DNA of 64,000 bases from Penelope pileata (lineage: Eukaryota > Chordata > Aves > Galliformes > Cracidae): positions 186,001-250,000 of the forward strand of contig WBMW01005537.1 of NCBI GenBank assembly GCA_013396635.1, written 5' to 3'. Position numbers and translations under genes: made by a program. Shown here piece by piece: positions 23,201-38,200 of the stretch (its first letter is position 1; the number at the start of each line of letters is the position of its first letter). The notes below the pieces were generated by a model. It ran no database searches. It was given only the letters and a program-made list of their open reading frames with translations, and was not told the DNA's origin.

Positions 23201-26200
23201 AATGCAGACGTTCTGGCAGTCTGGGTTCTGCTCTGCATTCCAATCAGCATGACATCAATGGATGCTGGGACCTCTTCTTTTTGCTGATCGTGCGCTCTGT
23301 AGGGGCTGTAGGCTTGAACCGATGGCCCCTGGAAGCCTTCCCTGTCAGTAATGGGAAAATATGCAAATATAATAATCTTCTGAATCATCTTTTGTAAGAT
23401 GTTACTGTAGTCTGAGGCAGAACCGCAAGGCACCAAAACATGCAAATCACGTTTGTGTGAGTGGCAGTGAGGGTGTCCCTGTGTTTAAATAGGGCATTAC
23501 TCAAAATAGTACAATTCCAGCTTTCCATGGGAAAGTACTTTTTGTTCAGTGAGATGTTTTCTTTCTCTACCTAGTCATCAAAAACACCATCAATCCCATT
23601 TCCAGTGAGGCAAGCTTCTGTGGAATGTGACGTTTGTTATTTCCTTACCTGATAAGAGCCGTCTGCCTGGAGTTGTACAGAATATAATGCATGCTTTCCT
23701 AGTGCTATTACTTTGCTTAACTGAAACTTTTTATGCTTGAAAAATGTCTCATTTCAGAAGAACATTGCTCCAAAAAAACAATTCTTCTGGCTAGATGCAG
23801 GAAAAGGTCCCTCTTTCTATTGTTTTTGAGCACTTTATTGCAGGGAAGGAAATAGGAGTGAGTCTGTTGGAATCGTGGCACAGCAGATTACACGGCTGGA
23901 AATAATTCAAAGGAGCCTCCTGCTTGTATTTCTGCATCTGTTGAAAAACAGAATTTTATTGTAGAACACAGCTCTCAGGTGATACTTCTGAATTGCTCTA
24001 TTATTGAAATACTCAGAATATGCTGTGTATGTTGCAACCATGCTGCTAAATTATTGAGTGGATTAAGAAAATCCACGTAGGCTATAACCACGCTGTTCAA
24101 CCACCTACCCTCCTGGATCTTCAGGCTTTGTCATCTTTTCTCTGCGTTCATAGAGTGTGTGTAGGTATCAAGAATGTCATGCTAATATCCAGCAATGAAG
24201 ATCCAGTGAACAGAGGTGAGAAAACTTCCCTCTGCATTCAGAAGTGTAATTGTGCCGCGGACATATCATCGTGTGTTTGGATATGAAAAGAAGCTTAAAA
24301 ATGCTACAGAACCAGGAACGAATGTGTCGTTTTTGTATTGCTTGATATGGCTTCAGTTTGTCCTGTAAAACAAAATGCTCATTATTCTTACCATTTATTT
24401 TTAGCAGTTTCTATTATCTTGAACGTTTAGGACGATCCTCCAATTCAATTTGAAGTACTAAGGGGATATCTCCACGGCAAGTATTAGTACCAGTGTATAC
24501 GTCCTTCTGAACGTCAAATTAATAGTTTGAGTCATGGAGGTTAAAAGGAATTTTAAGTGCTGCTTTAATGAGGACAGACACTAACATCTTCTGATACCTT
24601 GTATCGAATTTAACTAGTTTGCCTATCTGATGTACTATTATAGTGGTGCCCGCTAGTGCTTCCATAATTATGGGCCTGTCAGCATTTCCATTACAAACCC
24701 CTATATTACAGCTGGAAATATCACTCCAGGATGAAGTTTTGTACAAAGGCTTTCAGCCTTGAAAGAAGAAGCTTTCAAAATTAATTTTGCTGCTTCTCCA
24801 ATTTAAAAAATGAAGTTTTGCAGTTGCTCACCCTACCCTGTATGGATAAGTTGTTTTCAGGGGAAAAATATCAGAGTTAAAATACTGATATTTATTTTCT
24901 GTAACATGCATGTTACACATTCAAAAGATAAGAATTGAAAGCCAAAAGCTTTTATTTAACCACAAAGGAAAAAAAAAAGGTAGCACAAGCAGAAGAAGTA
25001 CATCAGCAAGCTGCCACTCCACTTGCAACGTGACCGCAGAGAGAGCCTGTGTCCTTTTTCGCAGATTCCAAAGCAGCAATTAAATTCTAATTTTATTTTT
25101 TATCAACATAGATTGATTTAAGCATCGAGGTCCAAGGACAAGCAGTTAGAATTAAGATGTGCCTACATGAGTGTTGCCCACAGAATTTTAGTTTGCTTGC
25201 TTTCTGAACATATTCTCCATAAAACTGGTTCCTGGGAGGGCTGCGTGGTTCTCAGATGGACACCACTTCTTCATCATATAATTAATTGTTTTTTTTGTCA
25301 GTAATTTATTACCCGTATCTGAAGTTGGAACCACTGTCTATCATTGTGTTGAGCGATTATTCAAGTGTCTGAATGTTTTACAAAACATTAATCGATTTAT
25401 TTTCATTATACTTTTTAAAATGGAAAAAAAAAAACCAACCTTATTTTGGAGATGAGCATCCTTATTGTGACATTAAGTAAAAAATACGCATTGATTTTTT
25501 ATTTTTAACACTTGGAACCTGCTTTTTCAAAGAGGAATTATATAGCCCATTCAAAACACAGTTCCCATTGACTCTGGTTGCTTTAGCTTTGCTATTCCTT
25601 TGAGTCAGATCTCTTGTCAAAGGTGTACCCTGATGGTGGGGAGCGAGCAGCTAAGAATTGCTTGGGAAGAATTTGGGTTTAAGCCATTTGCTTTGTGGTA
25701 CCTGGAGTTCTTCATCTCTGCGATTCCTCATCCTTATTCATCACGGCGGGGTGCTGTGTGCTGCTGATGCCCAGAGGATGTGCACTGATGTGGATTCTTC
25801 AGTTCATACGACCTTGAGCTGGCACAGTTTTCCTTTCCCAGTATGTTTTTCAGCTCTTCAGGAAATGAAGCAGAAGCCCTGTGTAAGTTCATATACATCA
25901 GTATGTGACTATCTCGAGAAGAAAAAAATAAGGGGTTATTTAACTGTGCTATAATGCTTATACACACACGTGCATCCAAATTTAGTTGTAAGATTTCCTT
26001 AAGCATAGACTTTGTCTGTAAATTTTTGAGTGGTTTTAAACCGTTCTAAGAAAGGCAACTCTTCTGCGTGGCCTCGTGAGCCCCTGCCTCTGTCATCAGT
26101 GTTGGGACCTTGAGAGGTTGAGATGGATGTACCGTGCAGACTTCTGCACTTGAGATAATGGAGAGTAATGGATAAAATAATGGTTTAAAATGTACATGAT

Positions 26201-29200
26201 GGCATATGATAGACAAAAAGTGACAGAAGCATGAAAACATACAAGGAAAGCGCAGCCTATGTGTAGTAGGATCTGTGAGAGGCTTGGAAGCGTGCAGCAA
26301 GCATAATATTTTGATAATTCCCCTGGAAAGCCCTGAAAAGCTTCTGTTGAGAACATGGAGATGTATTTGCAAAGGCTTAATCTTAATCCATTCATGTTTA
26401 GCCCCTTTTTGACGTGAGCAGTGTATGATAGGTTCTGCAAAGACAACGTGTCTGGCAGATTTCATGTCCCCTCTCCAGACTGCTCCTGGCACGAGAGCCC
26501 TCCAGGGTGGGGAGGGGTGGGGGACCTGACACATTTATTTCTAATTCTCTGGTTTTGTTCGTTTGTTTTCAGTTTGGTTTCATTTGTTGTTTTGCTTGTT
26601 TTTATTATTTTGTTTTTATTTGGGCTCGTTTTAAAATGTAATGGCTGCCAGTGTTCTTAAAGGCAACTGAAGCGTTCCTGAGCCACTTAGGTTGTGGTTT
26701 TCTGAGCGTGAAGTAGGCACAGCAGAACATCCGTGTAACTGCAGTTTAGCAGTTGGTACCAACAGGAGAACAATCTCTTCTAATGCAGGCTGTCAGCAAG
26801 CTTAATGGTAGGCGATCTGCAACTTTGTCTGCGTGTACTTTCTCCAGCTATTTCTTCAGTGCAAGTGGTTCATTTTCATATTACCACTGCTGATGGCATA
26901 AATTTCAAATACAGTTCCCCTAGCAGAAAAATACTGCTACTTATTTACCCAATACACCGCCAATGTCAATGTTAAAATAAATAGTCGGCGGTAACATGAA
27001 CTGGTGTTTTACTTCCCTGGCAGTGACCTGTTACAGTATCAACATTGCTGCCTGCAAAGCAAACAGCACAGCTAGGAGATACACAACACTTTCACTGAAA
27101 CAGCTTTGAGTTATTGTCAGAGCAGTGATTTTGAAGCTGCCGGGTGCTTATGATATTTTGGGGCAGATTTGTTAAGACCACAGCCATCTTCCAGACAAAT
27201 ACTGTTCAGTAGGAGCTGAAAATAGCTATTGAGCTTCAGTGATCTCAGCCTTATCTCTTGTTCCATACAATAATTTAAAAAAAAAAAAAAAAAGTCAAGA
27301 AGGAGCTAGGAGTCTTAAGTACACTTCTGAGTGCAGTATTGCATTTTAGTTACCTGGACCTGGGTTATCTGCAAACAGAGGTTTGGTTGTTGGGAACGGT
27401 CGAGCCGTGGTAGCACGGAGAATTTCAGACAGACAGATCAGCTGTGCTGACCTTGCACTGCAGTCAGTGCTGTCTGGATTAGTTTTTATTGTTTTCAAGT
27501 TCTTTCATAAATTATTTGCCAGCCCTTAAATTTAATCTTTTAGCATTGACTTCGTATAACTTTCTTAAAAATGTCTTAACTTTTCATTTCAAAAAGATTT
27601 AAGGTCATTCCTCTTCTTTGAGCTTCTTACTTAATAGGTGTTCATCCAGATCTTTATGCTGATGGTGTTCTCTGGGAGGCTATCCGTTCAAGATGGCTTT
27701 CATCTATATTTTAGTAGATTTCTGAAATGACAAACTATAACATTTTTGCTCGTGGTTTTGTATTCTTGCAGGGGCAATTACAATTTTAGAAGTTTCCACT
27801 AGGTAGTTATGGCATATAGAAAATGATTTTGGATCCAATATCCATTGTAACATAAATCAAAACAGGCACCTGAGAATTCATTTAATGGCACTTTTTCTTT
27901 CTGATGTCATTGGAGGGAGAAGAGTCAGATGGCTTTAATGAGACAGAATCAGAATCACAGAATCAAGAGGCAGGCATGTCTCTGCAGGTTTCCCATTGGG
28001 ATTGCTTGCATTGCTGCACTTGAGAAGGTGCACACCGGGCTCTGTTGCTGCCCTGACCGCGTGTTTCCATGAGGATGGAGTGGTGATGCCCTCATGGCAT
28101 CTTCCAGTTAATCACACGGCAAATGGGAAAGCTTTCCGCACCGCAGTACCACACTGACTTCACTGCGAAGTCAAGAGGATCCGTTTTGTTAAGGTTGATG
28201 ATTCTGTAATAGAAATCTCATCAATAGGTAAAAAGGGAAATAAAATGGAATGGCAAAGAGTAGTGTAGCATTTCAGGCCTGCATGATTACCTTTAGTGCT
28301 AAGTGGGAAACCAACACCGGTTTTATCTTCCTGGTGTAATGAAATACTGAATTACCCTTTCATTCCCACAGGTCAAAAAAAGAAAATTAGGAAGCATGAT
28401 ATTGGGTGCTTCTGGCTCACTTTGACAGAAGGGTCATCTGCGGAGTCACTGGGGTTGTCAGGGCTCCGTGGAGACGCAGAGCACCGCACTGAGGGTATAA
28501 ATAGCTCAAATTCAAACCTAGGTCTTCTGGCTGTAGAAGAGTAACTTTTGTATGTCGTGTCTCTTTCTGGAGCATACGTTATGACCTACAGAATAGCAGG
28601 GGATCTATTCAAGAAAATCGCCCTGCCGAATGAAGGCAGCGTGCAGAAAGCTGGCTTTAAGGTTGCTGTGAGCTCTGGCACAGAAAGCCAAGCGACCTTC
28701 AGGGAGCCAGCTGCAGTTATCTGATGGTGAACCCAGTCCTCTTGTCAGTGCAGCCCAGGAAGCTTTGTGAATTATGTCTGGGAGGCCTCCAAGAGGCCAT
28801 CAGATCTGTAGTGCTGCGTAGTCTTTCTTCTCCCTAACATGTTTTGTAGATAAAAAAAGAATTTGAGGAAGGCGTGATGTGTCTGATATGATACTGGATC
28901 TGCTGGCTTTGTACCAATCAGAGGGAGCTGTGTGATGCTGATAGCTGGTGTCTGTGGAATTCTGGGGCGTTTGGGGCAGGCACCAGAGGAAAAGCCAGCA
29001 AAGAAAAATCCAAAGCTGAAGCTCTGACCCCAGTTCCTCTCTTCCACCCATTATAATTCAGGTGCTCTACAACATGTTGTATGCATCGTTCTCAGCAGCT
29101 CAGACAGAACTAGGCAGTGGCAATCCTCTGAGTTGTAAAAGTTATGTTTTAAAAAAAAAAAAAAAGGTAAAATGTCTGAGTTAAATTGAATAATTGAATT

Positions 29201-32200
29201 AAGCACACCTCGCTCTATGTGGAAGGCTTATTTGGTTGTCACATCCAAGGTTTTGTAATCCATGTTGAATCATTGTGTGCTTGTGTGTTAGAAATTATTG
29301 AAAGGACAAGAAAATAAGGCAGTGGATCAGTCATGCTTCCCAGACTGCAGTTTCAGCATCACTAAGTGCCATGGGAAAATGACAGGATGACACCGTATCG
29401 GCATCCAGCAGCCTTGAACGCAGTCACGCATCTTTCCTTTCCTTGAATGAACTTTGTTCTGTAACACTACGTCCTTCTGTGCCCAATTTAGTTCTGGGCT
29501 TTGCTTTAAACATTTTAAATATTTTTAAATGATATCTATTGATTTTTACCATTCAAATTTAAATAAGTTGCAATCAAAGAGTTTGGTTTGATTTCCTCTG
29601 CCTCCCCCTCCCAACCAGCACCATCTGGGGCATTAAATACCATTTTCAAGACCACTGCAGTGTCTGTTCTGTTTTATTGTAATACCTGGAGTGCTTTATG
29701 AAGTAAATTTGTTTATGTATTTTAGCTGCCTAATTGCTGTGGGTTGTTTGGACATTGGGGTTATGTCAGACCACTGTTGAGCTCCTCAGGATCCCCATAG
29801 GAGAATGAACACATGGCAGCAGTGTATACGTGCAGTGTATAAACCCATAACTGCTTGCATGCATGCATGTGTCCCACTGAAATGCCAGACTTCTTTCCAC
29901 GCATTACCCTGCTTGTCAGCATTTGTGCTCGCAGCAAGACCATTTGGCTCCAGCAGAAGCTGTGCTGCAGAGCTTCCCACAGAGCCAAGCTGATAGCTGC
30001 CTTAGTGAGAGCTGCGACCAGTTAAGCCAGCAAATGGCTTGTTACCGTCCTTCCCATGGCAGAACAGGATTTTATATATGTGCTTATTTATTTTTAACTG
30101 CAGCCTGGATGGAAGGAAAGGTTCCAGAGGCACTGTTGGCCTGGCTCTGCACAGTAGCAGGGACTGGCTTTGGTAAGCGAAGGTGGGGAAGCAGGTGTGT
30201 CAGATCCTGAGGGGCAGGGAACCTGCAGCTGAAGAACAGAATATGCCCGTCCTGCTGTGACACTGTGTGGCTCTGATTCCTCTTTCTCAGGTGCTGAATA
30301 GCAGTTCAGCCATGGCAGCAAGGAATTCAAAGTGTGCAGCCTGCCCAGATGGTTATCTGCTTCTCGTCCTGCAGTCCACACCAAGCACAAGGAGGGGGGA
30401 AAAGAAGGGGAAAAAAAAAAGGGAGAGAGGAAAGAAAAATAAGTAAAATAGAGAATTTAGGTTTCAAAGCTGGATAGCTAACTATTAACATTCCTTAAGT
30501 GTATTCATTATACATAGTGAGGGTGAAGGAGGGAAGGATGGGATGTCATTATTGAGGGGCTGGGAAGTGGCAGTGTGGGTCCCCCAGTGTCAGCCTGCTG
30601 TGGGCTGCCTGGCTGAAACCTTCCTAGACAAACTCCAGGCACTCCAAACTCCAGGCACTCCAAACTCCAGGATCTCCAGAAGATCGAGCTATGTTGGCGT
30701 GCAACAAATTTTTATTCTGGCTGCTGGCTCTTTCTGCATGCTGTTAAACACACAAACTCAGGAGACAAAGGGCTTTGGTTAGGTTGCCATTGCTACAGCA
30801 ACCAGTTCCTCCCAGGGAGCTGGAGCCAAGGGCTGCTGAGAGTTGGTTGCTTGGGGAGCAGGAAGGAAGCAGCGAGACTTTTTAAACCCTCATGTTGTTT
30901 TTTTGTGGGTTTTTTTTGCTTTGTGTACATTTTATTTGTTTGTGTTCTTAATGGTTGAGGTCTACGCAAAACGCTCCAGATTAATTTTCTGACTTTTGTG
31001 TAAAACCAAAAACTTCTGTGTGAGACTTTTTGCGTTTTCTGCCGTGTGTGCATGAAAGGCTGTGAGCTCTGTGTTCTCCATTTTGAACCCAGGTCTTTGA
31101 GAGCAGATCACAGCGCGGAGAACTGGCACAAGCAGCACTCACGTGGCAGTGCTGCGGTCTGAAGGACTGTAGGAAGAAAACCAGGTTCTCTATAGAGATC
31201 TTATCTATTTATACATCTTGTTGTTACAGTTTTCAGCTCCGTTCCCTGGTGCTACCGTACACCCTGAGCTGTTATACCCCAAGGATGCAGTCTAAATGAC
31301 GCAACTACTGAGGAAGTGGTTAACTTCAGAGCAGAAGTGCAGAAAGCTCTCTGCTCCCTTACGTCCACAGCCTCTGGAGTCAACAGGAGAGGCTTTCCAT
31401 GGAATTCAGTGGGATCTGTTCCAGCTCAAGTGGTGTTTTGGAAACTTCTCTGTAGCAGAAGTTTGAACACTAAAGAAATTTTTTTGTGACAGAAAGAAAG
31501 AGTCCCATCTAGAAGCATTGAGAAATGGCCTTATCTGTTGGCCGTGCTGTGCAAGTCGCTGCAGAAGACCACGCAGCACAGAACAGGAGCTGCCCAGCCT
31601 GCTGCTGTCCCCGGTGGCCATTGCTGCTGGGGGTGATCCCCAGCGGAGGAAGGGCAGCAATGTCTGCCTTACAGGAGCGTTTCAGTCCTTGAGTCAGTTG
31701 CTAAGCTCTCTTTGTAGCACTGGATTCCCTTACACGTTGTCTTCACTGATGTACAGGGATCACAGCTCCTGTGTACCAGGTGTGGTTAAAATAGTGATGT
31801 GTATTGTTTGTAACGTGGCAGGCAGGATGCATTGTTTTGATATCAGTTTGAGATCAGTTTGAGATCATACATTTGCCAGTTTGGAGCAGGATTTTGAAAA
31901 TTCATGCACTATTACAGATAAAACATCTTTTCCAAGGTTTTATTTCTCTTATCTCCATAAGCAGGATGAAGCTGTTTAATTCTTCTGTATCAGTTATGTT
32001 GGTGACGTGGTAATTGCCTGTAGCTGACACTGTTTTCTTGCCAGGTTCTGTCCCAGAGGTGCTGTTGTGTTTGTCAGGTCCTAGGCTTTCCCTGGAGGAT
32101 TCCTTTGGTGTCAACACTGGACAGCAAGAAGCGATGAGCACTGCTGGAATGTTTAAGGTTGTGACACCGTCTGTGGAAAAACATCTGGAGACCATAAAGC

Positions 32201-35200
32201 TTTGCATTCCTGTGTTAGGATAAAGCTGAGTTGTGCCTGTAGAGTCACTCGTTCCTTGTCTCCATCCTCCCTTTGTGTGGTATTGAAAGAATGTCGGATC
32301 TGGAAGCTTTGGAGTCTTTCAGTCCGTCAGGAATTTGGTCCTTCCTGGAAATTTTATTAGTACTTATTTAACAACTTCTGATGTCTGTTGTGCTGGAAAG
32401 CAAGAGTTTTACTCATCCATGTATTGCAAAAGCACTGCAGCTTCAGAGTGGAAAAGTTTTAGCTGGAGGATGCTGCGTGCTGCCATTGCTCTGTGCGGGG
32501 ATAAACGATGGCAGCGCGTTGTCGTCTTCTGCAAAGTTCAGGTTTCTGGGCTGAGAGTTGATGCAGCTGCGGTTTGGATTGTTCTGTAAGCCAATCACAA
32601 ACAGATTTCTGCACAAAAGGTACTGAACACATTTACTGCAGAGTCTGTGTGCACACAAAAGGAATCTGTGCAGAAGCAGCGAGCTGCTGTGTCGCAGCTT
32701 ATTCCAACAAAGGATTTTTTTGTCACTTGTGGATTTATAGGGCAGGTATTTATCTGCAAATATTTGTCCTAATGAGCTAAAATTGTAACATTTTATCTTA
32801 TTTTTGTACTGGTTTTGAGATTTCAAGTCCCTAAATCTGGGAATGGAGAGAGAAGTATGTCTTCGTTTCTTTCTTACGTAGTTCACGTCTTGCCGTTACG
32901 TGCGTCCCCTTCTTGGATGACGATGGCCTTCATATCCTCATCACCCTGCTCTGTAAGTCAGGTGCAGAGATGGTGAATGTCCTGTACAGAGCCCTCCACT
33001 CTTGGCAGACACTCCATTCTCTCAGTTGTTATTTTTATCCTGAGAAGGCAGGCATGAAGCTAGTGCATCTTAAAAATCAAATTGCAGTCAGCTTCACTTC
33101 GTGAGATCAGAAAGTTATGCTGAAGTCTTTGGGATTGGAAGCAGCAAACAAATTATCTGCTTCATTTTCTGTTGAGTAAGATATCAGAAGGCAGGTGAAT
33201 CTGTGTGATCCTTTAGCTTGTAAATGGTGTTAGACTCTGATATGGAGGGTTTTTTCATTTTATGTTGTGTATCCTAAGAAAGTTCTCCCTTTTCTATACT
33301 CACAAGCAGAATTATATTGCCCAAAGTGCACCGTAAGGAATCTGCCTGCCAAAAAACGTGATTGCAGAACTGCTCCCCTCTGATTGTGACAAAGTTTATG
33401 GAATCTTTTGTAGTTTCTTCAGTGCTTTGTAAAGCAAATTTTACATGGATTTTTTTTTTCTTGAAACCTTCAAATTCTCTGTAATTGAAAGTTGATGTTT
33501 TCAGTATGAGAGAGATTTTGTAAGACACAAAAAAAAAAGAGTAATTACCGAAAAGTAATTAGAGAAAAGTAACCTGAGGGGAAAGAAGTTCTACTTAAAC
33601 GTTAGTCAAGTACCATTAGCCATGCAAAAAGAGAAGAGTAATTTCCAGCAAATATGAACAGACCCATGTGTTTGGTCCATTCATGGTTAAAGGTGAATCC
33701 AACTCCCAAGCCCATTTCTGTACTCTGTCAAATTTTGGAAGGGTCAAAGTACGTCCTGACTTAAACTGAAATTAAAAAAAAAAATAAAATTAAATCCTTC
33801 TGCAGTTTGAAGCAGTTGTTTTTTATGTACAAACTCAACTTTGTGGCTGAAGCTTTTTGAGATATTGCATTCTCTGGCTGCTGTTGCCCTTCCTTTTTCC
33901 AGTCAACAAAAATACATTTAATATGCATGCCGCATAAATTAAGTTTCTTTTCTATTTTTTTTTTCCCCAAATGTTATTTATTTCAACACAGAGAGTTCTT
34001 GCTGTCCGGTTTCATAAAGCAAGCTTCTTGGTCAGTGTCACTAATTGCTGGGGAATGTTACTTTGCACGGCAGAGGGAATGGATGGCCATGTCACCCCGT
34101 GCACGGGGCTGGTGCACGCTGCTGGGACAGATCGGTGGTGGGGGCTGTGGAGGAAGCCTGCTCTTTTCCATTCTGGCCTTTCTTGGAACATCTGAAATAG
34201 AAATAGTATTTTCCTGGAATGTCAGGAAATGGGCTTTGCTTACTAAAAAAAAAAAAACATTAAACTCTACAAAAAATATGTTGCAAGTTTTCCTTTGTAT
34301 TACCACATTCTAAGTTAAAATTTAAAGAGGTTTAATGAACAGCTCTTTGAACTTCAGCCTTCAGATTGACTACGATGGCATGAATGTATTATGGTTAACA
34401 AATAAAATACGCTTTTGTGTTCACTTAGAAAATGCATCAATAGCATTTGATAGTCATCAAACCAGTTCTGCACTCTAAGGCAAAGTGAATTGTGCCTGAA
34501 AAGCAATAAGCTGCAATTAAAGGCATGACATGTTTGTGGCTTAATGAGAGGCATGTATTCATAACGAGGGAGCAAGGGCTGCGAGCAGCGTTCCAGCCTG
34601 CAGTGCTGACAGATTGCCTGGAAGTGGTCAAGCTATGGAGGAAGCCCCTTTCAGCTCATGTTTCTGTTTTCATGAACACAGGATATTTTGGACAGTCTCA
34701 AAAAAAATCACGTGCATCTTTCTCAGGAAATATTTATACATTCACAGGCCGAGATAATGAGGTATTATTGGTGCTTATGCAAAAAGGACATCGTGTAAAT
34801 GGTTGAGAAATTTAACCAGCTGACTCGCTGCAAAATATTGTTAATAAAAATGGTTTCTTAAAAAATGTATGAGCTTATACATTCAGGATAAACAGCTGTT
34901 TTCTTTTTTCAATAGCACAGCTGGTGTAGGAGCACCAAATTACTCGCATTTGAGCAGGACGTGAGCTATATTTAGCAAAACTTATTTGCATGTAAGCTGG
35001 AAATTTGCAGCTTAATTTCCATTTGAGTGAAAATTGAAATGAGCAGTGTTATACATGTATTAAGCACGGATTTGAACCTGGTCCTATTAATTCCAGCATC
35101 ACTCCCTTAGGACGTAAGCCATTAATGTATCAGGATACTTCAGATCTAGAGCAGACCGTGTTCCTTTAGCTGACAGTGCTTTGCTGACCATCCTACTTCT

Positions 35201-38200
35201 GTTGCTGAGCTGTCATTCATACGGACTTTAACAGATGAAGTAGTTTGAAGATGTAATTTCTTCCTTGAGGAAGGCAAAGCAAACGTGAAGGCAATGAGAA
35301 TTGCTCTTTACAGCATGCAAAAGTCAACTGTTCCTGCTGCAGTTGTTTGTTTGGGAGGCTACAAAAACATCTTCCCATGAATTTGGGCAATGCTTACAAA
35401 CTGCTGCTGATGGATGTCAGCAGATGTGTAGTGCACCATGAATCACAGATGCGTGCAGGAATTAATTGGAAGGAAGATTTCAAGCTCAACATTAAACTTT
35501 AACTAATCAGATTCTTCATATATCACTGGTGTAGGTGACATTTACTCCACTCGATGACTTCTCTTGGTTGGAGGCTCTAGCAAGCTGTACGTTGCATCAC
35601 ATTTACATTCAAATCTCAGGACCTAGATGTGTATGTTGGTTATTGTAGCCTTCCTGCTAACACTTTCTGTAAAGCTTTGTTCATCTGGCTGCATTTGCTT
35701 GAGGGAAAATTTTACTTTAAACCATCATTCATTGTATCCTAGTTCAGAAAGTGCTATTGCCTTCCTTACAGCTCACTCAGTGTTTTGCAGCCTTAGCTCT
35801 GATTTATGCTAGGGACTACCAGACAAGTAAGTGATTGGACTGTTGAGGTCAGTCCCCTCCTTTCTGCTATGGTAAAGCAGTGGGCATCCTGTAATAGGGA
35901 CAGCATCTAGCCAGAAATACATTCTTCTCAGTTGGTGTAGGAAGCCTTATGCAGATGCTGTCGTGAGCAGGCAGGACACTAATGGCCTGAAGTCATCTCT
36001 ATACAAAACAACCCCTTGAAATATTTAACGTTAGTTCTCTTGCATCTCTTCTTTCTCCCACTGATAATGAATGCATATTGTCTTAATATCTCACAAGGTT
36101 TCTTATAAACTTATTTTTCTCATTGCTGGGTTTTTCTGCGTGGCCACGTTTAATTCAGATGTTGGCTTCAGCTGATTTCCAGGACAGAGTGCACCTCTGG
36201 TTTGTTTCAATCAGAAGACCCCGAAGTGCGGCACTCAGTGCCTGTGGCAGCTCACTAGAGGTCTGCAACGAGGTACAGTCAGTCGTGGAGAGTTCAGTGT
36301 TATTCCTTCTTGCAACAAATCAATTCTTCTGTTGTTTCAGAAGATTGATTTCTTGCGTAGCTAAGATAAATTTGCTCTTGCAAATAGTATTTTAAAAAGC
36401 CACTGTTGCTCCTGAAACGACTTTCTTGTGTTTGTGCCTCAGGACAGCCATTTTACAACAACAGCTCCTAGAAACTTCTTGGCACTTGGGATATTTCTAC
36501 ATGGCAAAGTGAACGCAGTGCCCAGGTGCCCAGTTTGCTCTAAACACCGTAGCTTAGGCACTGGCAGTCAGATAATGTGTTAGCAGAGGCTGCAGGCAGG
36601 CAATGTGAGATGGAGCCCCAGTGCAGAGCAGCCAGGCTCTCCCTGCCAGGCACTGCGTTGGGCTGTAGGAACGCAGCCCTTCTGCGTTCTCTGTTTACTA
36701 TTCATGCGTTCTTTACAGATTTTCCCAGGAGTCTAAACCAGCGGGACTCTTTTCACATGACCCTACCCTACAATGCAGTTATTTTAGCAGGAAAACCACT
36801 ATTCTAGAAATATCAGCTGCTACTTTCACGCTGGTAACTAATGCTACGTAGGAGAGGCTTCCAGGCTGCTGTTTGCAGTGAAGGTTTTCCTGCCTGCTCT
36901 GGGCTCTGCAGGCAAAGGGTGGCAGAAAGTTGTTGAGCCCTGCGGTGCTTGTCGGTGTCATTTCCCTCCGTGGCAATGTCCTCAGGAAAACCTTGAGGTG
37001 GTGGTTAATGTGTACCGTGAGGCAAGGTGTTTGCTTCTCGTGCTTGCAAAGTAACAGCTCTGAAAGCCAGGAGTCTGGTAGGGCAGCTGGTGGTTTAAAA
37101 AAACTACTTCAAAAAGTAGAGCCAGAAGGAGCCAATGCAGATCCGCCAGGACACGGAGCTTCCAATGCTAACACAGCGCACATTCCTCTGTGCTAGTTAA
37201 AACCAATCAAGGAATGTTAATAACAAGGAAGACAAATCACCCTGTCAGAACCTCGAGCTTGTGTCGTGGAAAAGACTTTCTTAAATTATTCTTAATAGCT
37301 ATGAATCATCATCTGCACGAGTGTGGGGATCAGAAGGCACAATCTCGGTGCTTTATCAGCCCGCGCTGTAATTGCCCACGTGTGAGGGCTCGGCGTTAAC
37401 CTGAGAATGCATTGGGCACTGCCCATTTCAAAAGACAGAGTGATGTCTAATAATAATAATGTGGAGGATTTGCAGTCAGAGAGTGTGATAAGAGAAACCG
37501 CTTTGACTTAAGTAATTACTGCTCAGAATTGGACAAAATTTACAGGTGTGTCTCGGGGTAAAAGCACTGAGCTGGGAATCACTGGGCATACACAGGCAGA
37601 ATTCCTTGTTCAGTCACAGACGTGGTGGGGTTTTTTGTTTTTTTTTTAAGGTATAACTGGAATGTATGTGATTCGGAGTCTCCTCACAGAAGCAGAACTT
37701 CTCTGTCAGCACTGGGTGTGCAATGTCCATGAAGCGATTTCTGTGTGGTGTCACTGTCACCTTCTGGGCAGCGCAGTGGGCTCAGCTCAGCCGGCCTTAG
37801 CCACACGCTCACAGTGATTTACACTCGTTGGGATTTGATATTTTTCTTGCAGTTTATGGTAGCGTGGTTCCATGAAAGAACATCAGTCTCTTTTAGCCAA
37901 ACATGTCATATGTGGATATCTCTGATTTGTGATACTGGAGCAAGGGAATGCACAGCCCCGTTGCTCGCTGCCAGCACGAGCGTGCGTTTCTCTTGATGTT
38001 TCTGAGCCAATATTTCCAGCAGAAACTGAGATATCTGTATTAAACTGAGAGCAAAATTGCAGAGGACTGCATGGAAGGAGGAAATCTAAGCGTGCAGTGA
38101 TGTGTGCAGTTGTGAAGCAATTTCCAGAGATGTCCATGGCCACTAAAAGTCAAAAATAACAGAAATCTAAATAGAGATCTCAGTAGCGATGCTGGTTTTG

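Noticed and set aside
26046..26534. A 162-codon minus-strand open frame in intron 1
   Set aside because: No recognisable domain, no splice context and a composition like the surrounding intron. Treated as chance.
27944..27975. Possible CR1 end (AGAATCAGAATCACAGAATC)
   Set aside because: Only the simple AGAATC-like motif is present, and the sequence after it does not follow a CR1 body. Too short to call.
10371..34991. Three exact POU octamers ATTTGCAT (10371, 17099, 34984) as an enhancer signature
   Set aside because: One or two copies are expected by chance in this much AT-rich DNA, and they are not clustered.
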